Assembly: GCA_905250025.1 (NCBI GenBank)
Contig: CAJNOJ010000091.1
Location: 62,001-126,000 of the forward strand
Origin: Adineta ricciae
Lineage: Eukaryota > Rotifera > Eurotatoria > Adinetida > Adinetidae
Direction of reading: 5' to 3'
DNA: 64,000 bases
Numbering within the stretch: position 1 is the stretch's first letter; every line of letters starts with the position of its first letter. This document shows, piece by piece, positions 22,739-34,805 of the stretch. A model generated the notes under the pieces. It made no database searches and was not told where the DNA came from. It saw only the letters and a program-made list of their open reading frames with translations. The position numbers were made by a program, and so were the translations under genes.

Positions 22739-25438
22739 ATGGCGATTAAACGTAAAGATTTTCAAAAGACATCATCCATTATACTCGAATTTTTACTTAA
22801 ACTACCTGATGAAGAAACAAGTTCACGTTTACGCGATACACTTCTACATGGTCTTCATTTTCTTCAACAATACTATTTGATCTTACAGAAACGTGATAAA
22901 GAACAAAAACCACTACAATGGACGATTGAACGTGGTCTCAGTCCTCTCACACCATTTCGTGAAGCGCCCGATAAATTCGAATGGCCATGGATTGACGTCG
23001 AATCTAATAAAGTCAAGCAAACATTGCCAAAACACTCATTAAATGATTTCGTTACCTTATCACCGATAATCATGGCTGTACGGGAAGGAGATTTACGCTA
23101 TGTCAAAGAACTATTAAATTCAAAGCCGGAACTAATCGATCGTGTGGATGCATTCGGTCGGGATTTATTAACATATGCTGTTCAATATCAACAGATTAAC
23201 ATTCTACGTTATTTATTGTTGGAATGTAAACCATCGCCGAATATAAATACTCAAGCAAACGATGGCTCAACATGTTTACATCGTGCATGTTACAGCGATG
23301 AGGCCCAACAATGTAATGTAGACATCGTTCGATTGTTATTGGAAAATCATGCTGATGTGACCAAACAAGATGTACATATGCGGTCACCATTGCATTGGTC
23401 AGTTCTTGCTGAAAATACAGATTGTTTGAGACAGTTGGTGGAATTCAATGCTGATGTACATGCAAGAGATGCAGATGGAATGACGGCAGCGATGTGGGCT
23501 TGTCATCTCGATCGGCATGAACACTTCAAAGTAGGATTTTGACTTTGATAAAAATGAATTGAATTTCCTGTGACTAGGAATTATCACGACATATGAGTGG
23601 AAGATTAGAACAAGATAATGATGGTCGAACATGGATTCATCATAGTGTTCGTAAAACTGAACCATTGGAATGCTTAAGGTCGTTGTTATCAGCCGAAGCG
23701 ATGCAATTACGTGATAATGATGGACGAACATGTTTACATGTTGCTGCTGAACAGGGTTCAGTACATGCATGCCGGCTAATCTTTGATATGAATGCTCAGT
23801 TTAATAACCCGACATCTATACACGATGGAGATAAGTACCGTCAGACACCACTTCATTTAGCAACTAAAAATGGTCATGCACGTGTACTGAAAGAACTTTT
23901 AGATCATGGTGCTGATCCACATCTTCACGGTAAGTGACAACATTTGACAATAGTTTCCACGTTTTAATTTTATTATTTTAGATATTCATGGTGTATCTGC
24001 ATTTGATTATGCGCAAAATCGTGGCCTTTATTTTTGTCGTAGTGTGTTTGAAGTTTATCTGCGCGATAAGAATAACAACAACTATGACAGCCAATCTCTG
24101 CCAACACGAAGTTTTGATAATGCTGTAAGGAGAAATGGATCTGATGTGGCACCGACGCCGCCTGTGAATGGCCACGCAAGATTCATTCGTCACAGTAATC
24201 GTCGTCCGATGACACAGTCATTGCCCCAACCGATGCGCTCATCACCCACTCTTTCCAATGAACAATTTACGCACACAACAACAGCAGCAACAATTCAGCA
24301 AAATTCCCTTCCTACCACCGTAATGTATCTTGACGATGATGATGATGCGGATAATATCAATGATGAAAATAACCATGATGTCCATCGACAACGGTATCGA
24401 CCACCTTCTTCGACTACAACGAATTCAACAATGGCACCTCCAGTGAAACCACGGAAAAGTTCGACAACACCAAATAGTTCACTTGTCAACACATCCAAAC
24501 CACGACGAAAACAGGAGCATCACCATCATGTTATAATCACATCTGTTCATTCCGATGGCGACGAACCAAACAGTCTCGAAGGTTATGCCGGTCAAAGTGA
24601 CTTCGATGATGACAATGACGATGAACAATGGCAATCATCTTGGCCTTCTCGGCCCACTTCTCGTCTATCGTCACGTCATCACGAGGATCGGTTACAGCAA
24701 CAACAGCCTCAATCCAATACAACGTTTCGCCGACCACATTATAAACAATCGAAACGCGTCAATCGACCATCGATCCATGATGAATATCGTTATATTGAAG
24801 AAGAACAACAACAGCCACCACAACAAGCTGTGACATCCGCAAGAACCAGACAGCGAAACCGTTCAGCAGCTACAAAAGATTTTCCACAACCATCATCAGC
24901 TCGTCTTGGATCTGGTAATAGTAATCCACCAGGAACAAGTCGATTAAAATCTGGCTCCAAAACAGGTTCGAATGAAACTAATCCTACTCTCGATTTAACC
25001 GTCGCTGGACAAAAAGTTTTTCGAAATCGACAACAAATGGATACCTATTATTCACAACAATCTATTCCACCGAGTAACATGCGACCACCAAGTGGTCGCC
25101 TGAAACCGATTAGCAGTGCTAAATCGACTTCGTCCTATACCGATGAATTATTTTCTCCCATGTCACCAAAAACATTAGAGGACGTTACGAATAATATCAA
25201 ACCAACATCAGCACTGCCGACCAGATCACATCTTTATAAGAAACGACTTGCTCCATTGACGAATAGTAATGAATTAGTGAACAAAAAACATGCAACTCGT
25301 TCGTCAATGGAACAACCGACCTATACGGTTGATGATGTACCATCGGATAGATCCGAAGAAACAAGTGGTGGAACAAGTGCAAGCGGACGAGACATTCGAT
25401 CATTAAGTGGTAGTGATAAGCGCTCAAGACATCAATAA
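22739..25438 (+). CDS. Ankyrin-repeat protein with long disordered C-terminus
   Basis: Exons 22739-23530, 23578-23929 and 23982-25438 encode 866 residues. The N-terminal 100 residues are helical (SSRLRDTLLHGLHFLQQYY). Residues about 108-440 contain ankyrin repeats with typical signatures: DGSTCLHRACYS, MRSPLHWSVLAENTDCL, DNDGRTWIHHSV, DNDGRTCLHVAAEQGS, RQTPLHLATKNGHARVLKELLDHGADP. The remaining 420 or so residues are low complexity (Ser, Gln, Asn, Arg, Pro) with acidic clusters. Ankyrin repeats mediate protein binding, and the partner is unknown. Several ankyrin-tail scaffold proteins share this outline, so I give no gene name. The next gene starts 298 bp downstream on the same strand. Confidence 0.85.
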
Positions 25439-25736
25439 CATTTATTTATTTCAGCATTCTTTTTTCATGCTCTGACTTCGCTCCAAATCACCGTCAACAA
25501 TAAGAAATTCCGTCCAAGTTTCTTCTTTTTGTATATGTATTCTTGATATAACTAAAAGTCGAATAACAATGAGTGAATCAAATGTGTGTTTTTCCTTCGT
25601 TTTTTTTTCTTCTTTCTTTTCTTTGTATGACAGAATTTGAACAATAATAACAAACAACAACAACAAAATAAAATCTTATCTTTCATTTTTTTTTCTCCTC
25701 TTCCTTTCTGCAGTTGTTCTTATCACATTGGTTATC

Positions 25737-28197
25737 ATGAATAGTGTACCAAGTAGTGCTGACTTGTGCACTGAACGCTACACCGACGAGGCACCGATAT
25801 ATCGTGCCAATTGCTCGTGTAGAGTAACATCAAGTTCAACGAATAACTATCAGCGTTATTCTCATATACCGTCCACTCAGGAAAATACTGATTCATCGCA
25901 AAAGCAACATTCATATACTGTTAATCCACGTCATGGACATTTCAATAATCTTAGACAGCACATAAATGTTGGGACAAGCAGTCGTTTGTATGGAAAATCG
26001 TTTTCGACTGCGTATTACGATCGTGTTCGTGCACAAGTCTACTTAAATACACCAATGCATTCACAATCGAAATCAGCCTTTCTTCCACCTAAATCTTCAA
26101 TGCCACAGGAAACACTGCCTAAAAATGTTTCTGAAGCGTCTTCAGATAATGACGATCCACCTCTTGACTATCTCAATTACACAATTGATTCACTTATTCA
26201 GCGATTAGTGCCAACGGACACTTATAAACCCAAGGTTACTCCAAATATTTTAGTTTTTTCTTTGCTACTTTCAACTCAACATGTTTTTTTTTCTATTAAG
26301 GTGACCTTTATCAATCCAATGCTCATGTGTTCGAGATTACATATTCGACCAAGTGTACTGTTAAATAAATTAGCATGTTTGTCGATAAATTCATTGAGAA
26401 AATACACTCCTGTATACTTTCAAGTTAATGTTGAATGTGTATTATTTTCAAGATGTCCTTTTCTGTTTAGGACCAAGGTGTACGAATAATGACAAATTTC
26501 CTTGAGATATTATCGCACTGGACTGAAACTTTTCCGTATGATTTTCGTAATGATGAAATGATATCTCAATTCGAAGAACTTCTACGAAAACTCAATTCGT
26601 ACGAACCAAGTTTTCGCTCAATCACAAAACGTATTGACAAGCAACTGCGTTCGAAAGTAAACCAACGAAAATAATGCATATGCATCGATTCAGATTTTCT
26701 AGCTGAGCAAATTAGACGATTATGAAGATTACATTCGACAATTGAACAAAATGTCTTCGAAATCTCTCAATCAAATAGCTCTCGACGTAAATATTTGTTA
26801 TTCAATGAGTTTTCCAGTTGCCCTTCACTTTTTTTAGACAAGCATCATTGATCGATGTTCAACACCGATTCTATTTGCCGAACAAGTCACTTATATTGAA
26901 CTAGTATTCATCGAAGTTAAATCCAACTACGTTTTCACCTTCTTTTTCCTTAATAGAGTAGATTAAAACCAATTGGAGCAGAAGAAATACTACAATACTT
27001 CATAACAAAATCTGCAAGTGAAGATGCACGAGCAGAGACCAAGGAAACCAAAGCATCAAGTCAATTAAAATCTTCACACGTAGCTCATGACATCAAGTTA
27101 ACATTTACCTTTGAAACCTACATCCAATGGTTTAATCGCTTGACTTTCTTCGTTGCCACCGAAATTGTCAAACATACTCAACGACGTTTACGAATACAAC
27201 TTGTCACCTATTTCATCGATGCTGCGTATCATTGTTTACTTTTAAACAATTTCAATTCCATGTTCGCTATCTTGGGTAAATCAAAACATCTTATTCTACT
27301 CCCTTGACAACATCATGACAGTCCGAGGTCTAAAGCTTTCATCAATGTTCTTGTTGCACACTTTAACTTACCGGTCGTAGACAGGATGTCGTGTTATTCA
27401 TAAAGGGTAACACGCTGTCGACCGGAAGATCTCAGATATGTCATTATGGATTAATTATTTTCACCTTGTACTTATCTGGTCTTTTTCGTTTAGGTGGTTT
27501 GAACATGCAACCGGTGAAGCGTTTAACACGAACGGTAAAGCTTGTCTGGTTTTTGTTTGTGATTGTGCTTGATTATGATTTGTAGTGGGCAAAAGTTTCA
27601 CTGGAGAAATTCACTCAACTCGAACAATTTAAAAATGTTTCAAAGAATTTTACTTATTATCGTACTCAATTGAAAAGAGCGATGGAGAATGCACGAACTC
27701 GTCAATGGCAAGTCGATCGTATGGTCATTCCATTTACAAGTTTGATTTCTCAAGATGTGTATTTTATTAAAACGCGTAGTAAAAATTATACAACCGAAGG
27801 TGGAATTAACTTGCAAGTATGTTTCAAGAGGTGAAACAAGTGTATTTTGAATAACATCTTGCATCTTTTTTTAGAAATATTATTCAATATCGAAATGTGT
27901 TCTAGAAGAGTTCATACAATGTCAACAAAGTAATGTACGTTCGGACATTTTATTTTGCTAAAGAAGAACGACAAAAATGTTTACTATCTAGTGTTCATTT
28001 CAACGAAACGATCAGATTATTAATTTTATTATCACATCTCCGACATTCAGTGAAGATGGTATAGAAAGCATTTTTTCTACTTTTATCGTTTGACTATTTT
28101 CGATTTAGCTTTGATGCTTGCTTCATTCGAATGTGAACCGGCGACAACAACATATGAAATAAAGATACTAGCAGAACTTCAAAGTAAAAATCAATAA
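25737..28197 (+). CDS. RASGEF1: RasGEF-domain protein, RASGEF1 family
   Basis: Exons 25737-26234, 26301-26411, 26471-26656, 26703-26786, 26838-26903, 26957-27275, 27494-27534, 27586-27816, 27875-27934, 27992-28058 and 28109-28197 give 583 residues. After a polar N-terminus of about 140 residues comes the RasGEF_N region (LNYTIDSLIQRLVP, then WTETFPYDFRNDEMI). The catalytic Cdc25-homology domain begins near residue 300: FAEQVTYIEL, SRLKPIGAEEIL, WFNRLTFFVATEI, NNFNSMFAILGG, NMQPVKRLTRTW. WTETFPYDF and the short overall length match RASGEF1A/B/C, which activate Rap/Ras-type GTPases by nucleotide exchange. The acceptor ctttctgcag just before 25714 suggests a 5' UTR intron or a missed upstream exon; I chose the first in-frame ATG (25737). 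The 66-bp intron at 26235-26300 keeps the frame open and could be misread as coding. Confidence 0.88.
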
Positions 28198-29558
28198 CAT
28201 CGAGTCCGATTATTCATCCGACTTCGATTTTCAATGCTATTTGATAAAGAAAAACAAAGCATGCCAAGTTTTTTTTTTTCGTACGAATCAAAAAAAAATC
28301 CAACGTCCTATTTGCTTTCTGTATATTTCATAAATTTGCTCAAATGACATTCTATATGCTCTCGTCTTTCCTTTTGCTTGAATAGTTGATAAACTGCATT
28401 AGACGGTTTTATAAGTCGGTTAGTGTTGCGTATGTGTACATAGTCGAAGTGAATTGCCTATTCTACCTCGTTCGTCTCCTTTATAATACGCTGTGCTATT
28501 CAATAAACCGGAGAGAATACAGACGACGATTATTATTCTGTCTTGTTCAATGGAATATTCGTTTTGTCAATACATGTCAATGTATGTATATATGAGACGT
28601 TTGTCGCATTAAATTGAATGTTTAGGAACAATCATGTGGTGGTCTTTTCATGTGTAAAGTATTGTTGACGAAAATAATGACGACCTATTGTGCCGAAAGA
28701 ACGGGAGAACAACCCACCCATTTTTTTTTCTTCTTTCTCAACATATAAATATACATTAGAATAAAATTAATCGTTTTGAACCATATCCACAAAGAGAAAA
28801 AGAGAAGGACAGGGAGGGAGAGAGAGAGAAAGAAATCGTCAACAATAATATATATAAGACGGATCAGGTATGTATATATATTTATATTCGAGTAGTAAAG
28901 GACACCTTCTGTGATCGACAACAAATGTAAAGTACGAAATTTTCTTTTTCTCTCTTTTCAAGACTGTATTTGACAATGTTTATTGATGAAGCGAACGCAA
29001 ATGTAAAACTTCGTTGAATATATGCTTCCTCACCTTTATCAAACTATGATTACTTTCTTCGCAGATGTGAATGTGTTTTTCTCTTCCCGAAATCAACTTG
29101 ATCGAATTGTCTCTTTGGTATTCAATCTCTATGACTGTTTTGTTCAATCTCATAAAGCTTGAATATCGGAGGATGACTCGAACAAAATAATGATGATTGC
29201 AAGGAAAATACGATTAGATAGAACAAGTTTTTTTTTTCTTTTTCTTACTTATATACACTTAGACGAACAAAACACACATGAATATGGCAATCTAATATGA
29301 GATCAATGGTAGACACATTGAAAAAGAGAAACGATTGGCTTTGTTGAGATAAATATATATTTTTTGTAATGTTTTTTTTTTCTCTTTGCACTTCGACTTC
29401 TTTTATTATTTTTTTTCTCTCTCTCATATGATGATGATGATACCTTTGGATCTTAGAGAATGATCAAAGCAAAGGATTGTTTTAAACATTGAACTTGTTG
29501 ATTATAAAAATGATAATACATAGGTTTTGAAGTATGGATTCGTTTCTTCCGAAGAATT
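28198..29558. other. Convergent 3' region between RASGEF1 and the secreted-protein gene
   Basis: About 1.36 kb of AT-rich sequence between two converging genes. It contains a GA-repeat (28818-28829) and several poly-T runs. No gene is supported. Confidence 0.5.
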
Positions 29559-30648
29559 TCATTCAGTATCGAATGATGGAACCGAGTTGACCAACGAAAC
29601 ATACGCTTGAATTTGTTGACAATATCGCGAATCAGGGTAAGATTTGCAAAGAAGTTCAATTCGAGGAAATTGCTATAGAGAGAAAAAAAAGTGAAGTCGA
29701 TGTGAAAATTTCGCATTTCTCTTCTTGTTCTTACTCCTTGCTGAATCTCTGAGGCTTTTCGTTCGCAGAACTGATTCATATCAACTGAATTCTTTCCTGT
29801 TTCTATTATACACATTTGCATAATCAATTCTTGTTCGAGCTAAAACACAGAAATGGCATTTATTCAATACTTTTGCACATTCCTCGAATAGAGTACATAC
29901 GTCAGGTTCGGTATTCATCTCTTGATCTTCATGAACAGTGCGTGCAAGTCGTCGAAAGAGGAATTTCTGAGAAAAAAAAGAAGTTAATTTTCAAAATCAA
30001 TTATCTCGTTCTCGTCGACATCAATCATGAAAATTACTTTAGCTCTGGCATTTTGATTGATAACCATTTGTCGATTGAGATCCTTGCAATATCTCATTCC
30101 GGCACCGCTTTGCTGGCAATAGTTGGTCAAAGGTTGGAAGGCCTAACACAAGAAAAGAAACGGTAAATAACAATTAGAATAATTAACTGCAAAGATGCAT
30201 TTGTTAACAACAAATGAAGATTTCTGTCTTTCTCGAAAGCTCCGGGGCATAGTTTTGCCAGAACCTGCAATCACGAATGATTACAGAGGAAAGAAGAAAC
30301 AAAAACAACACTCTCCAGGATAACTTACACCCATAAGTGCCGATCGTAATGTTTGATCACAGAGCTTCTGGAAAGGCTCAGCGGTATTGTCTGCTGAACA
30401 TGTTTTGACAATGTAGTCGAATAACTATGTAAGAAGAAAACGAAATCATTAGGAGTAAAAAAAACAAGCAAAAAATCAACATACAACATCTTCGGTTATT
30501 TCACGTTTGGAAAGCCGATACTAAACACAAAAGAGAATGAGAAGATGACTAGATTGACATAGAAATTTAAATAATTTACTTGATGTGTTGGTTGAAAGAA
30601 GACAACACCCAGAATAAGTAAAAGTACAGTAAATAATGGAGAATTCAT
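29559..30648 (-). CDS. Small secreted protein with four cysteine-pair repeats
   Basis: Minus-strand exons 30648-30580, 30520-30485, 30424-30329, 30142-30038, 29966-29901, 29839-29735 and 29672-29559 encode 196 residues; every intron is in phase 0. The first 23 residues are a clear signal peptide (MNSPLFTVLLLILGVVFFQP). The mature part shows four helical-looking segments, each with a cysteine pair: VKTCSADNTAEPFQKLCDQ, LTNYCQQSGAGMRYCKDLN, MQMC...FCERK and LLCKSYPDSRYCQQIQAY. An aromatic or Leu residue precedes most second cysteines. I do not recognise the family. Disulfide-stapled helical hairpins are a reasonable structural guess. A possible extra exon lies inside the 186-bp intron (30143-30328); skipping it gives the cleanest repeat pattern. 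The start is set at the signal-peptide Met; an in-frame upstream Met exists. Confidence 0.65.
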
Positions 30649-33600
30649 GTCGACAGCAAAGATTTTGACGACGAAGAAATGATAATTATGACGAGGAAAT
30701 AGAAATGCAAAAAAGGATGAGGATGACCTATGATATAACAAGATAACAAAACGTAGAAATGATAATTTTAATTATTTTATTCAACATCAATGAAAGCTAC
30801 TTTAACATGACGTGAATAGGCGTGTTTAACTAGGAGAAAGAAAGACATTTGATGATCATTTGTCAGCTAAAGTTCTTTCTTTTCTTGTCATTATATATGA
30901 AGTTACAAGTTCGAATTGATTAGCTTTCATAATGAGTTCTGCAAAGGAAAAACAAAGCGAATCAAACTGGAAAGACTTACCCAAGAAATAGCGATGACAA
31001 GAGTCAACAAAAAAAAACGGTATTATGTTTCAGTTACTATCGATTTGAACACTGATTAGTTCTCATCGGTTGTTCTTTTGTCATTTATGTTCGTGTTTAA
31101 TGTTGTGTAGTAAAAAGGAAAAATGAGAAAACGGAAAGAGATGAAAGAGAGAGAGAGAAGAAGAAGAAGAAGAAATGTGTTTCTCAATTATAGCTATTTG
31201 TCGATTTAATCGACTATATATCTTTAGTTACTCAAAGAAGATAACGAATAATGGAAATTCAGGAAATTCATTAGTCTGAAAGTGATCTTCGTCAAGTAAT
31301 GTTTCACACATACTTTCATATCAATATATAAAAAAAAAACAAGAAAGAGATAGTCATATTCTCCTCACACATAGATCTTTTCCTGTATGAAATTCTATTC
31401 TCTGATGCATCGAAAGAAGAAAAGGCCATATTAAATATTATAATAATAATTGGAATATAACAAATGTATTCTTTTCTGCTTAACATACTAATATTTGGAA
31501 ATACAGAGAAGACGATTGTATTAATATCCGATGTCGAATTCTCCTACGTAAACAATTGACGTGGAACTAGGCGAAAGTTGACGAGATTGAACTCGTTTAA
31601 TAGAGAAGAGGGTAATCGATATTTCTGGCAAAAATCAACTTCACGAGAAGTTATGGTACTTAACTTAAATATATGCTTTCGAAGAGTTCGAAATTCTACT
31701 TGAGTTAACAATCAACTGAGAGACAAAAGCAAGTCAATGTGTTTTCTTCTTTTCCTCGGCAAACGTTTTTGTCCGTTTCTAATTGGGACTAGGGAAAGTG
31801 TCTTAGCAGAAAGAAACAACAACATCAACTACACATTTCTCACCTTTCTTTATTCTTGTGTACTATGAGCAAGTCAATATTCGGTGAATGTCGTTTGTGG
31901 GTTGATCTATCGAGTTCTGTCTAATCATATATTATTCTTTCTATGCGTTTTTTTTTAATAAATGAATATTAAGGGAATAGGACGAGTTGATCATAAATAA
32001 AAAAATTCCCATTATATAGGACATTTTTGTTTCGTTTCCTCATTGGAATTACCGTAGAAATTTGTAGGAGTACCTAAATTCATTGACCACAATGCAGAAA
32101 AAAGGCTTCACAAATGTTGTGGGCTGTTCAGTAACAGATAAGATCGAATTCTCTCAAGATTAATGGAATTAGATAGAAAACAAAAAACAAAGAGAATATT
32201 TTGAAAGAACAAATATTATTTTGTAACGATAGGTTTACTTTTCTACCTAATAAACTATTGATATTTATTGTAGATGAACTCATTATTTGATCTAAGTGAA
32301 TACTAACCTTGATAAAAGATAATGGAGATTAAGATGAAAGAGCGTATTCGAATGATGAATTTCAATGAATACGAAGAGACTAGAGGAGTTCCTAAACGGA
32401 AAAAAGTCTTAAGTACATATTTTTTTGAAGAAGATGATGATTAAAAACAAAGTTTTTTCTCTCTCGCTCTCGTTCTCAAACCGAAGACTCATCGTTGGCA
32501 TGACACGTGAGTAAGATGGATGAAAATATGCGCGACTAATTGGAATTATTGTCATCATCATCTTTTACGTGCGTGCTTCAATGGTTATCTAATTGTGCAC
32601 GCGAATAAGTCGTCTTTGTCCTGCTGTTTCTTCGAAGAAAAATGTTTTTTTTTCTCTCTTATTCAAAGGATTATCTTAATTAATATCACACAACCACAGA
32701 CCACCTAAACACAACGAAAAACCTGAGATGTCTGGATGTATCTTGACTGTCAATAGAGATAAATCAATTGTTTAATGATCATAACACATGCTACGCAACC
32801 CTCGATGATTCTAGTCAGCGTAATAATGGTTTCCTATTGCTTTCTTAGTAGTTGTAACAGTTTGATTTTGATGAATAGTTGCACAGATTTCAACCTAAGA
32901 ATATGTGATGCTCTAACTCGAGTATTTTGTTATTATAATGACATATTTTTTAAAGTGGGATAAACGTTTTCGATTATAGGATATTTTCCGTTGAGATTAA
33001 AAGATTTCCGGACTGAATTCTTGATATAGATGAGATGACGCCAACGCGCATTGACACGAGTCTTTTTATAATTTTATCAGAATGCACAAGTGAGCAGTTT
33101 ACGCAACGTGAAATTCTCGAATAAGTTTATAAATACACAAGAGCATTCTGTGCAAATGGTCATTGCAATTTTGAAGAAAAAAAAACGAGACTTTTGTCAA
33201 GTATCTTCCACATCAATTCTACTTTGTACTCATAGAAAACTCATTGATGTTTATTTTTGCCTTGTGTTTAAAAATATCCTTTTCATTGCATACTATGACG
33301 TCAAATTGCCACGCGCTGCTTAAAAACGCTGAAATAAAATCCAATTTAATTTCCATAGTACTGAATTACAGACAGATATGATTTTAATAGAGCATCTCAT
33401 TTCACTTGCTATTCGCTGAAAATTCTTTTCAAGACTTGTCTGAAAAAATGAATCAAATCTAAAATAAGTCAAGTTTTGAATTGTCTCACACGTCTAAGAA
33501 GAAAAAAAACTACACAGTTCAATGATTACGATAATTTCTAGTAATGAAGTTTAATGATTATACGTCGAAATATATTTGTGTAAATTACGTGAAAGGCTGT

Positions 33601-34805
33601 TAGAAATTCTAGTAGAATTTAGAATACTTTATTCTTTTGATCATAATCGGCAAAATTTATGCGTAATTTATTTTTCGCTATTCTGCATTTTTGAGATTAA
33701 CGTGCTTATAAATCTTTTTCTGATCTAATTTTCATAATGAAATATAGAATTGGTCGCAGTATAAGTAAGAATTTTTCATCTCTAATTAAATTAACAATCG
33801 TACGTTATCTACGCAAATCACTATCATAACGTTTGGAACGTTTTATGAGATGAAGAAGTACGTTCAATCATAATTCTAACTATGAAAATAAAAAATGTCA
33901 ACAAAATGATCATTATGTTGCTGTTCAATATTGTTCATTCTATAAATGTACTCCCACTCGTCTCAGAAATCATTAGTTAGTGATTATGTTCCATAGAGAA
34001 GATATTTCCTTGAAATGTCTTTCAATATTAATCCGTTTGGAGACCAATTCTTTCGAGAGCTTCTTCATGTTATAATCTACAAGAATTTGTAAATATAATT
34101 AGTCACTTGTTGACTGATTATTTCATACTGCTTAATGTTATGGACATATTCAGAAAACAATTCTATTCTATTACATTTACATGAGCTTAACTGTTTCTGT
34201 ATTGATTAGTAATACAATGTATGGTCTTGCATTCTATAGCACAATATTTTGTGTATCTATTCGTTAAGGTTTCTTGTAACTTCTTCGACGATATATTCAA
34301 TATAAATATTTAAGATGTTTGAAAAGAGTCTAATATCTTTAAGAGACTGCTTGATCTTTCGAGTTTCGTTGTTTCACAAAACATTAGTGGATAAGATGCT
34401 AAACAAGATAATTTCGTGAAAAATCATACCATGTGACATTATGAAATCACTAATCAGCAACTGATGAATTAAGTTTAGTAATTAATAAGCTAGAATCTAA
34501 TATTTCTCAGAGGATATCCGTGAACAGAGATTGTAGTCTTTCATAGATCGAATCAGGTATGTCTAATGCAAACCTAATATGAGAATCATCTATGATCAGA
34601 AATTTAGTTGGTTTAATTCGTTCACTGGTTGATCTACTCATTTATCAATACATTGCTGAAACGTTGTACGTAGCTACTCGTTTTGAAGTTTATGCTTACT
34701 ACTATAATATAGACTATTTTGGGCTCTTGTCTTGAGGGTGAATATCCAAGAACTGTTCAGATATTTTATTTGATAATGAATAACATAATTCAATGTACAG
34801 AAGTG
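30649..34805. other. About 4.2 kb without a supportable gene
   Basis: AT-rich sequence with short spurious frames only. It holds a GA/GAA purine microsatellite (31145-31174) and many A/T homopolymers. I saw no transposon terminal structure, tRNA-like box pair or long conserved frame on either strand. A TTTATT at 34765-34770 is probably the minus-strand poly(A) signal of the STRA6-like gene. Confidence 0.55.
31145..31174. repeat. GA/GAA microsatellite
   Basis: Pure purine run, (GA)n followed by (AAG)n, inside the gene-poor interval. Confidence 0.85.

Noticed and set aside
33090..33323. 77-residue frame in the gene-poor interval
   Set aside because: Isolated, AT-driven composition and no partner exons.
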